NCBI GenBank assembly: GCA_024998705.1
Contig: JACOEF010000366.1
Coordinates: 1 to 6,921, forward strand
DNA: 6,921 nt
DNA from: Nitrospira sp.
GTDB lineage: Bacteria; Nitrospirota; Nitrospiria; Nitrospirales; Nitrospiraceae
Direction: 5' to 3'
The position numbers and the translations under genes were made by a program. The stretch's first letter is position 1, and every line of letters begins with the position of its first letter. Below are positions 1 through 5,374 of the stretch, one piece after another. The notes under the pieces were generated by a model. The model was not told the DNA's origin. It did not search any database and worked only from the letters and a program-made list of their open reading frames with translations.

Positions 1-480
1 CGGTCGTAGCATGTAACAACCATAGAAGGGGGCGATACGGAAGTCACGAAAGGGAGAGTGGACGGTGTCGGCCACTCGAGTCAGCCCGAGATCCCGCACC
101 GCAATCCAGAGCAGGTGTTTGACCTGGATGCTGCCGCCGTAGTTGATGCCGTCTTGCGCGAGGATCTTATTGATTCGTTGGAGGGTGGCCGGCTCGTTCT
201 TCAGGCGCCGGTTGGCTGCGCTCATCACCCCCTGGCAGGTGCCGCAAATGGTCATCACGTCCAGTCCGAGCCGCTCTGCCTGGGCAAACGTTCGGGCATT
301 GAGCGCGAGGGCGAGGTCCGGATCGGCCTCCCCGATCACGCCGGCACCGCAACAGGAGGAGGCGGCCAGTTCTACGACCTCGATACCCAAGCGGCCGACG
401 ATGGCCATCGTGGATTGGTAGAGTTCAGGTGTGGCGCCTTTTGCGGCACAGCCGGGATAGAGAGCAAATTTCAATGGCAT
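1..480 (-). CDS. CCG-domain iron-sulfur protein, HdrB/SdhE-like (partial, C-terminus beyond left edge)
   Basis: The visible protein is the first 160 residues, reading from ATG at 480-478 to the window edge with no stop. It opens with YPGC (C11), followed by SCCG (C43-C44) and CGTC (C79, C82). This is one complete cysteine-rich CCG motif of the kind that binds a non-cubane 4Fe-4S cluster in heterodisulfide reductase subunit B. A second CCG domain starts at FYGC (C155) and is cut off; family members are about 290-300 residues. HdrB-like proteins act in electron transfer with Hdr-type complexes, or as subunit E of non-classical succinate:quinone reductases. Glycolate or lactate oxidase subunits (GlcF/LutA) share the domain. 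The partner genes would lie to the left, so the complex cannot be named. No in-frame ATG, GTG or TTG was seen upstream as far as I read (about 564). The Shine-Dalgarno is weak (AGG about 11 bases upstream). Family call is firm; exact role is inference. Confidence 0.85.
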   Translation of the reverse strand, partial: MPLKFALYPGCAAKGATPELYQSTMAIVGRLGIEVVELAASSCCGAGVIGEADPDLALALNARTFAQAERLGLDVMTICGTCQGVMSAANRRLKNEPATLQRINKILAQDGINYGGSIQVKHLLWIAVRDLGLTRVADTVHSPFRDFRIAPFYGCYMLRP

Positions 481-622
481 GGAATTGGTCGCCTGTCCGT
501 GTGAACTGCCCGTCTCACCATAGCGTATTTCACCCCTCGATGAACAGGCCGGGATGAAGCTTGTGCGACAGATGCCTTGGCATGGTTATTGACCGAAGAA
601 GGAGAGGTTGCCTCTGGAATAT

Positions 623-646
623 CCCATGACTGGGTTGGGCCATGGG
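623..646. repeat. Inverted repeat just downstream of the coiled-coil gene
   Basis: CCCATG at 623-628 and CATGGG at 641-646 form a perfect 6-base stem with a 12-base loop, 7 bases beyond the stop of the minus-strand gene ending at 653. It could be a weak hairpin at the end of that transcript. No U-rich tract follows on either strand, so I do not call it an intrinsic terminator. Confidence 0.3.
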
Positions 647-652
647 GCTTGA

Positions 653-1096
653 CTACGGCAGTTTGGAGAGGGTCTCGCGATAGCTTTTCTTGAGGTCCTC
701 AAGGGATTCGTTCAAGCCGTCTTTCATCTTACTCCAGGCTGAAGTGGTCGAGGCATTCATCTCATCAAACCGTTTCCGGGCCTCGTTCTTGCGCTGCTCA
801 AGGTCCTGAATCGCCTTTTGCAGTTCGGCCCTGGCCTCCGCCGATGCGACGCTGGTCTTCTTCTGCAGTTCCGTAATCTTGATCTGGAGATCACCCAGCT
901 CGGCGTGCACCGCCTGCAGGAAGCTCTCCTTTTGCTCGAGTGTATACTGTTTCGTGGATTCGACCGCCTCCTTGGTATCCCGGATGACCTTGTCGGCCGT
1001 CGAAGGGGGTGGTTGGTCGCGGGGCGCTGCCCAGGCCGGACCTATGAGGAAGCAGCCGAGCAGACACAATAGAGCCAGTGTTTTCCCAACGATCAT
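653..1096 (-). CDS. Exported coiled-coil protein of unknown function
   Basis: The gene encodes a 147-residue protein. Residues 1-23 form a signal peptide: K5, a hydrophobic core, and AWA before a likely signal peptidase I cut at A23/A24. The mature part begins with a short Pro-rich stretch. From about residue 35 to the end it is highly charged and helical, rich in K, E, Q, A and L with heptad-like spacing, and it has no cysteine. No catalytic motif is visible. Small periplasmic coiled-coil proteins of this type, sometimes described as sll1863-like stress proteins, have no firmly established role. An LLGC sequence at residues 12-15 resembles a lipobox, but the hydrophobic FLIGPAWA after it argues for normal secretion. 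The start is fixed by an AAGGAG Shine-Dalgarno. It probably forms its own transcription unit: the next minus-strand gene starts 172 bases downstream. Gene call is strong; function is unknown. Confidence 0.8.
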   Translation of the reverse strand: MIVGKTLALLCLLGCFLIGPAWAAPRDQPPPSTADKVIRDTKEAVESTKQYTLEQKESFLQAVHAELGDLQIKITELQKKTSVASAEARAELQKAIQDLEQRKNEARKRFDEMNASTTSAWSKMKDGLNESLEDLKKSYRETLSKLP

Positions 1097-1103
1097 GTGG
1101 AGA

Positions 1104-1109
1104 CTCCTT
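1104..1109 (-). promoter_or_regulatory. Ribosome binding site of the coiled-coil gene
   Basis: On the minus strand this reads AAGGAG, a near-perfect Shine-Dalgarno, 7 bases before the ATG at 1096-1094. It fixes that start. A TATCAT hexamer (minus strand, 1158-1153) could be the -10 of its promoter, but no convincing -35 lies at 16-18 bases. Confidence 0.7.
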
Positions 1110-1211
1110 CGTGATTTCTGAGGCGCATGGGCCGTCCCACGTGTGTAGGCCTATGATATTCACTCTGCCGCATGCTCTGTGTCCACCCTCGATTCCGCAC
1201 GGTTAAGGTTT

Positions 1212-1240
1212 TTGGCAAAACGAACCGACAAGGCTCTAGT
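1212..1240 (+). promoter_or_regulatory. Putative sigma70-type promoter for the HDOD-sthA unit
   Basis: TTGGCA (1212-1217; 5 of 6 matches to TTGACA) is followed, after exactly 17 bases, by TCTAGT (1235-1240; 4 of 6 matches to TATAAT). Transcription would begin near 1247, giving a leader of about 35 bases before ATG 1282. Position in the divergent spacer and the spacing support it. The call rests on hexamer matching only. Confidence 0.4.
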
Positions 1241-1281
1241 ACCAAGAACCATCAGAAACCTTGAGCTGTGGTGTGAGGCCT

Positions 1282-1527
1282 ATGAGCGCTGAACCAGCTA
1301 GAACCACGGACGCAGCCCCGGCTTCAACAGGGCCATTGGAACAACTTCTCATCGAGCGTATTCAGAAGGGCGCGATCGAGCTCCCTCTGCTCCCCCAAGT
1401 CGCCTCCAGAATTCTGGCGATGGTCTATGATCCAAATGCGGAGGCGGCGAAACTGGCCGCCCTCATTCACCAGGACCAGGCGTTGGCCGCCCACGTCATT
1501 CGCATCGCCAATTCCCGGCCTACATGA
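1282..1527 (+). CDS. HDOD domain protein, N-terminal part (reading frame broken)
   Basis: These 81 residues are the start of an HDOD protein. After a low-complexity Ala/Thr/Pro-rich head comes LPLLPQVASRILAM and then HQDQALAAHVIRIANS, which match the first helices of the HDOD fold. The family continues from ANS into a short xxY segment, but here the frame shifts at TCCCGG (1513-1518) and ends in RPT and a TGA (1525-1527). One extra C would give NSPAYMTRNP and join the next reading frame; the repaired protein would be 291 residues. HDOD proteins are HD-related regulators with no settled enzymatic activity, found in chemotaxis, motility and stress signalling. The start is uncertain: ATG 1282 has GTGAGG only 3 bases upstream, while TTG 1261 and GTG 1273 are in-frame alternatives without clear Shine-Dalgarno sites. 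This is the first gene of the unit leading into sthA. Confidence 0.75.
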   Translation: MSAEPARTTDAAPASTGPLEQLLIERIQKGAIELPLLPQVASRILAMVYDPNAEAAKLAALIHQDQALAAHVIRIANSRPT

Positions 1528-2156
1528 CACGCAACCCGGTGGTGTCCCTGCAACATGCCGTCTCGATGCTGGGCATGAACCTCATGTCGGAACTGGCGTT
1601 TTCCGCCTCCATCAAGGGTAGCGCATTTAAGGTGCCGGGATGGGACGATGAAGTCAAGCGTCTCTGGCAGTATTCGTTGGCCAGTGGCGCCTATGCCAAG
1701 GAAATTGCGCGCACGCGCCGGTTCAACGTCGAAAGTGCCTATCTCTGCGGCCTCTTGCACGGGATCGGGAAACCGGTCGTGCTGCAGACGTTGGTGGCGC
1801 TGGCGAAGGAACAAAATTGTGCCTTGACGAAGGAGTGGCTCCATCAACTCCTCGAGGGCTATTACATCCAAGTGGGGTTGCTCGTAGCCGAAGACTGGGG
1901 CCTCCCGCCCCCTGTGGTGGAGTCGATCGGCTTCCACAACGATTACCAGTACGCAAAAACGGCCAAACAAGAGTGCATGACGACCTGTCTCGCCGGTCGG
2001 TTAGCCACGCATTTTCTGGATCCGGAGGGATTCGATGAAGCGACGGTGCGGGAGCATGCGGTCTTCGCCGATCTCAATTTGTATCCGAAAGATATCGATA
2101 TGCTTCTGGCCTTGAAGGAGAAGGTGCAGGTCGTTGTGGAGGCGATGCCATTGTGA
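1524..2156 (+). CDS. HDOD domain protein, C-terminal part (reading frame broken)
   Basis: This frame carries the bulk of the HDOD domain, in a different frame from its N-terminal part. It has VVSLQHAVSMLGM, the YLCGLLHGIGKPVV segment, and EDWGLPPPVVESIGFHND near the end of the domain. The HD pair of the metal-binding motif is HG here (LLHGIGK instead of LLHDIGK), so HD phosphohydrolase activity is unlikely; loss of these residues is common in HDOD proteins. If translated separately it would start at ATG 1524, overlapping the preceding stop by four bases (ATGA). I think this ATG is an internal Met codon of one 291-residue protein. The stop overlaps the sthA start by four bases (GTGA), with GGAGG 10 bases before that GTG inside this gene, so the two are probably translationally coupled. 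HDOD identity is firm; the signal it responds to is unknown. Confidence 0.8.
   Translation: MTRNPVVSLQHAVSMLGMNLMSELAFSASIKGSAFKVPGWDDEVKRLWQYSLASGAYAKEIARTRRFNVESAYLCGLLHGIGKPVVLQTLVALAKEQNCALTKEWLHQLLEGYYIQVGLLVAEDWGLPPPVVESIGFHNDYQYAKTAKQECMTTCLAGRLATHFLDPEGFDEATVREHAVFADLNLYPKDIDMLLALKEKVQVVVEAMPL
2138..2142 (+). promoter_or_regulatory. Ribosome binding site of sthA, inside the HDOD gene
   Basis: GGAGG lies 10 bases before the GTG at 2153. With the GTGA overlap it supports this GTG as the sthA start and coupling to HDOD translation. Confidence 0.6.
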
Positions 2157-3574
2157 TCGGTTCCAACGCGTATGACATCGTGGTGGTGGGCAGCGGTCCT
2201 GCCGGGCAGAAGGCGGCCATCCAAGGCGCCAAAGCCGGCAAGAAGGTCGTCCTGATCGAACAGGAACAGGGCATCGGCGGCAACTGCGTGTACCGGGGGA
2301 CGATTCCCAGTAAGACTCTGCGCGAGACGGCCTTACAGTTCGAGCGACTCAAACGGTCGAGCGAAGTGTTCGAGGGACGGCTGCGGTCTGATGTGCCTAT
2401 GTCCGTCTTGCTGCACCGTTTGGATGAAGTGGTCAAGGCGCACGAATGTTACATGGCCGATCAACTTGCGCGTAACGGCGTCACCTACCGGCACGGGCGC
2501 GCCCGATTCCTCTCGCCGCACGAGGTTGAATTGGAGGCGATCGATGGCGCCCGGCAGGGACTGCTGGCCGATACGATTGTCTTGGCGACCGGATCCCGGC
2601 CGCGTTCGATTCCTGAAATTCCTGTCGACCATGAACATGTATTGGACAGCGATTCGATCTTGTCGATGATCTATTTGCCGCGTTCGTTGACGGTCGTCGG
2701 TGGAGGAGTGATCGCCTGCGAATATGCGTCGACCTTCGCCTTGCTCGGGGTGGAAGTCACCCTCATCGACAAGGACTCGCGTCCACTCTCCTTCATGGAT
2801 AAGGAAATCGTCGACGTATTTCAACGCAGCATCGAGCAGCAAGGCGGACGGTTTTACGTCGGCCATACCGTCAAGGAAGTGGCCGGGGATGGAGTCTCCG
2901 CTGTCATTGCCAGATTGGAAAACGGCATGGCGGTGAAGAGTGAAAAGATGTTGGTCGCCTTGGGGCGGCAACCGAACGTCGAGGAATTGAATCTCCAAGC
3001 GGCAGGGTTGACGTTGGATGAAAAGGGCCGCATTCCCGTGAACGAATATGGGCAAACCGAGGTCCCCCACATTTTCGCAGCCGGTGACATGTTAGGCCGC
3101 CCCCCGGCCCTGGCCTCGCAAGCGATGGAAGACGGTCGTCGGGCCGTCAGTCACGCACTGGGAATTCCCATCGGAGACTCTGTCAATCAGGTCCCCGTCG
3201 GGATCTATACCATTCCCGAGATTGCGTCGATCGGGCTTGATGAGGAGCAGGCCGCTGCCCGTTACCGCGGCCCACTGGTCGGGCGCGCGCGTTTCACAGA
3301 AATTGCCAAGGGGCAGATCACGGGAGCCTGCAATGGATTGTTAAAGCTGATTGCCGCTCCCTCCGGCGAGCGATTGCTCGGGGTACAGATCGTCGGCGAG
3401 AATGCGAGCGAATTGATTCACCTCGGCCAGATGGCCTTGCAGGACGGGGCGACGATCGATCGGTTTATCGACTCCATTTTCAGTTTTCCCACGTTTGCCG
3501 AAGGGTATCGCGTGGCCGCCCTCGATATCCTGGGCCAACGCCGCAAGCAACAGAGTTCCCCTCAGGCCGCATAA
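2153..3574 (+). CDS. sthA: Soluble pyridine nucleotide transhydrogenase (Si-specific)
   Basis: The product is a 473-residue FAD flavoprotein that would move hydride between NADPH and NAD+ in the cytoplasm and so set the NADPH/NADH balance. It has the two-dinucleotide-fold layout of the class I disulfide reductase superfamily: an FAD motif GSGPAG (13-18), ATGSRP (145-150), an NAD(P) motif GGGVIA (183-188), and the second FAD motif AAGD (309-312). What separates it from lipoamide dehydrogenase is GGNCVYRGTIPSK (42-54). The first redox Cys is kept (C45), but the second position is Thr (T50), as in SthA. The C-terminal HPxxxE motif is FPTFAE (445-450), lacking the catalytic His, again as in SthA (YPTMAE in E. 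coli). Length is close to E. coli SthA (466). Start is GTG, overlapping the HDOD stop. The reading frame is clean. An annotator could mistake it for dihydrolipoyl dehydrogenase. Confidence 0.9.
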   Translation: MIGSNAYDIVVVGSGPAGQKAAIQGAKAGKKVVLIEQEQGIGGNCVYRGTIPSKTLRETALQFERLKRSSEVFEGRLRSDVPMSVLLHRLDEVVKAHECYMADQLARNGVTYRHGRARFLSPHEVELEAIDGARQGLLADTIVLATGSRPRSIPEIPVDHEHVLDSDSILSMIYLPRSLTVVGGGVIACEYASTFALLGVEVTLIDKDSRPLSFMDKEIVDVFQRSIEQQGGRFYVGHTVKEVAGDGVSAVIARLENGMAVKSEKMLVALGRQPNVEELNLQAAGLTLDEKGRIPVNEYGQTEVPHIFAAGDMLGRPPALASQAMEDGRRAVSHALGIPIGDSVNQVPVGIYTIPEIASIGLDEEQAAARYRGPLVGRARFTEIAKGQITGACNGLLKLIAAPSGERLLGVQIVGENASELIHLGQMALQDGATIDRFIDSIFSFPTFAEGYRVAALDILGQRRKQQSSPQAA

Positions 3575-3604
3575 TCTCCCGCTCCCCTGTCGCCGTTTCC
3601 CTCT

Positions 3605-3634
3605 TTGACCCCCAGGCTCTATTTGCGCTACTCT
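3605..3634 (+). promoter_or_regulatory. Putative promoter of the TPR/oxygenase gene
   Basis: TTGACC (3605-3610; 5 of 6 matches) is followed after 18 bases by TACTCT (3629-3634), which keeps the key T, A and final T of a -10. It lies in the 97-base spacer after sthA and would give a leader of about 30 bases. The -10 is weak; readthrough from sthA is equally possible, since I see no terminator between the two genes. Confidence 0.3.
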
Positions 3635-3659
3635 CTGGTCGATCCGTACGTCCACCGCC

Positions 3660-3665
3660 GGAGGG
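3660..3665 (+). promoter_or_regulatory. Ribosome binding site that fixes the true TPR gene start
   Basis: GGAGGG lies 6 bases before GTG 3672. That GTG opens a frame (MNRNERRRDEK...) which runs into a TPR and joins the downstream TPR frame once one base is restored. Without this site the gene would appear to begin much later. Confidence 0.7.
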
Positions 3666-3671
3666 CTCGTC

Positions 3672-4120
3672 GTGAATCGGAATGAGCGCCGTCGTGATGA
3701 AAAATTGCATGGCAAGCATGGCGGAGGCACCGACGTGCCCGCGGCGCTCCTGCGCGAGGCGCAAATGCATCATCAGGCTGGGGGCTAGATGACGCAGAGC
3801 GGGGGTACCGGGCTCTGCTCGAGCGGACCCCGCAACATCCCGACGCACTCCATGGTTTGGGGCTCCTCACCTACCGACGCGGCAATCTAAAAGAGGCCAT
3901 CACCTGGCTGGCCAAAGCCTGCGCCGTCGCTCCGCGCAATCCGGTCTATTGGTTCAACCACGGCGTCGTGCTTCAACGCGCAGGGTTCACCACAGAGGCA
4001 GTCGATGCCTATGGCCAGGCTATCCAATGGAATCCTCGCTATATTGAAGCCCGTACGAATCTCGGGAATGCCTATAAGGAACTGGGGCGGCTCACCGATG
4101 CGCAGGCGGCCTATGCGTAG
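3672..4120 (+). pseudogene. TPR protein, N-terminal part, with a frameshift and a premature TAG
   Basis: From GTG 3672 the protein begins with a basic, charged head (MNRNERRRDEKLHGKHG) and enters TPR 1 (VPAALLREAQMHHQAG). There the frame stops at TAG 3786-3788, after a run of five Gs at 3780-3784. Reading from 3785 in the next frame gives LDDAERGYRALLERTPQ, then TPR 2 (HPDALHGLG...), TPR 3 (NPVYWFNHG...) and TPR 4 (YIEARTNLG...). Each repeat is 34 residues, and TPR 1 reaches 34 only if one residue is restored at the G run, so a single base is missing. TPR 4 is then cut by TAG at 4118-4120, in the same frame as the downstream part; CAG (Gln) fits by one transition. Repaired, the full protein is 567 residues. 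TPRs bind other proteins and probably present substrate to the C-terminal oxygenase domain. The lesions could be real decay or sequence errors. Confidence 0.8.
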
Positions 4121-5374
4121 GTGCTGGCTCTCAACCCCGAGCATGCCGAAGCGCACAACAACCTCGGCGTTGTGCTGAAGGCACAGGGGCGATTGGAGGA
4201 TGCCGCGGAGTCGTATCGACGGGCGATTGCCTTGAAGCCGGCGCACGCAGAGGCCCAGAATAATCTTGGATTGGTCCTGCTCGAACAGGGTCGATCGGAT
4301 GAGGCCATCCGCTGCTTCGAACGCGCTCTTCAGAGCTTCCCTGGCTATGGGACCGCGCTCTATAACCTGGGCATTGCCTGTATTTGGCGAGAGGACATGT
4401 CGCGGGCTCTGCGTTGCTTCACAGAAACGGCCCAGGCCAAACATGCGCATGGCCGCCCTGTGAGCGAGACCAGCGTCTTTCGTTCCCGCCTCAAACATGA
4501 CGCGGAGCAACTACAGTATTTGACTGAGCAGGGTCTGGTGGGAGCCGAATGGTGTCCCTATCACGAGGCGCTGACACAGTTGCATGCGAAGTTGATTCCA
4601 TCGGAGACCGGGGAGCCGGCTGCTCCCAATCGTGTGCCCTTGTCCCCTGTTGAGATGCAACCCATTGCGCCGTCGTTCAATCGATTGATCTATGTCGCCC
4701 CGTGCGAGACGATCGATGGCGGGGCATTGGCGGCGGATTTGGACAGCGCAGCCATCGAGTCCCGGTACCTGGCGACGCAGCCGGAGGCCACGTACATTGA
4801 TGGGTTGTTGACGGATGAGGCGTTGCGCCGCTTGAGGCAGTTCTGCTGGACATCGACGATCTGGAAGAAGGACTACGAGAACGGCTATATCGGAGCGTTT
4901 CTGGGCGACGGCTTCGCCTCTCCCCTGCTCCTGCAAATTGCCGAGGAGTTACGCCGCCGGTTACCGCGTATCTTCGGCACGCATCGTCTGACTCAGGCCT
5001 GGGCGTTTAAACATGATAGCGCCAGGCGTGGACTGAACATTCATGCCGATGCTGCGGCGGTCAACGTCAATTTCTGGATTACGCCCGATGAGGCGAACCT
5101 GAATCCGGAGAGCGGCGGATTGGTGGTGTGGGATAAAGAAGCCCCCGGGGACTGGGATTTCAAGACGTATAACAGCGACAAGGCCCGAGGCAGAATCTAT
5201 GAGTGGCTGAAGTCCCAGGGAGCCCAGGAAATCAAGATTCCCTATCGCGCGAACCGAGCGGTTGTCTTTAATTCAGATCTGTTCCACGAAACCGATGACA
5301 TCGCGTTTAAGGAAGGACTGATCAACCGGCGGATCAACATTACGCTGCTGTACGGGCATCGGCATCGCCCCTGA
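4121..5374 (+). CDS. TPR and 2OG-Fe(II) oxygenase fusion, C-terminal part
   Basis: This frame continues the preceding TPR protein directly after its in-frame TAG; GTG 4121 has no good Shine-Dalgarno. Of 417 residues, the first finish TPR 4, then TPRs 5 and 6 (HAEAHNNLG..., HAEAQNNLG...) and a degenerate TPR 7 (YGTALYNLG...). After a linker of roughly 130 residues, a 2OG-Fe(II) dioxygenase fold begins near YIDGLLTDEALRRL. Metal ligands are visible: HAD (H308, D310) and the distal His in NSDLFHETD (H389). R403 or R404 in NRRINITLLYG is the likely 2-oxoglutarate contact. SGGLVVWD forms the expected core strand between them. The enzyme would couple 2-oxoglutarate decarboxylation to hydroxylation of an unknown substrate, perhaps a protein or peptide bound by the TPRs. 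No signal peptide is seen at the true start, so it is probably cytoplasmic. Catalytic residues are intact although the gene is interrupted upstream. Confidence 0.8.
   Translation: MLALNPEHAEAHNNLGVVLKAQGRLEDAAESYRRAIALKPAHAEAQNNLGLVLLEQGRSDEAIRCFERALQSFPGYGTALYNLGIACIWREDMSRALRCFTETAQAKHAHGRPVSETSVFRSRLKHDAEQLQYLTEQGLVGAEWCPYHEALTQLHAKLIPSETGEPAAPNRVPLSPVEMQPIAPSFNRLIYVAPCETIDGGALAADLDSAAIESRYLATQPEATYIDGLLTDEALRRLRQFCWTSTIWKKDYENGYIGAFLGDGFASPLLLQIAEELRRRLPRIFGTHRLTQAWAFKHDSARRGLNIHADAAAVNVNFWITPDEANLNPESGGLVVWDKEAPGDWDFKTYNSDKARGRIYEWLKSQGAQEIKIPYRANRAVVFNSDLFHETDDIAFKEGLINRRINITLLYGHRHRP

Noticed and set aside
58..504. 148-codon plus-strand open frame
   Set aside because: It is antisense to the CCG-domain gene, whose cysteine motifs are unmistakable. 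The plus-strand translation shows no recognisable domain.
623..646. Intrinsic terminator for the coiled-coil gene
   Set aside because: The stem is only 6 base pairs with a 12-base loop and no U tract follows, so it is reported only as an inverted repeat.
1052..1063. Lipobox (LLGC) in the coiled-coil protein, suggesting a lipoprotein
   Set aside because: Cutting before this Cys would leave a strongly hydrophobic mature N-terminus. The AWA-AP site fits signal peptidase I better.
1467..1970. 167-codon minus-strand open frame
   Set aside because: It is antisense to the HDOD domain and shows no recognisable motif.
2333..3070. 245-codon minus-strand open frame
   Set aside because: It lies wholly antisense to sthA, whose FAD and NAD(P) motifs are intact. 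Its composition (rich in R, H, Q and D) is typical of a shadow frame in GC-rich DNA.
3480..3848. 122-codon minus-strand open frame across the sthA-TPR spacer
   Set aside because: It overlaps the sthA end and the TPR gene start, both supported by motifs and a strong Shine-Dalgarno. No domain is visible.
4118..4120. Amber codon reassignment or pyrrolysine-type readthrough
   Set aside because: There is only one example, a single transition from CAG explains it, and no decoding machinery or stem-loop is visible. It is kept only as a low-priority alternative.
3887..4510. 207-codon minus-strand open frame
   Set aside because: It is antisense to the TPR repeats. Long antisense frames are expected opposite repetitive GC-rich coding sequence.
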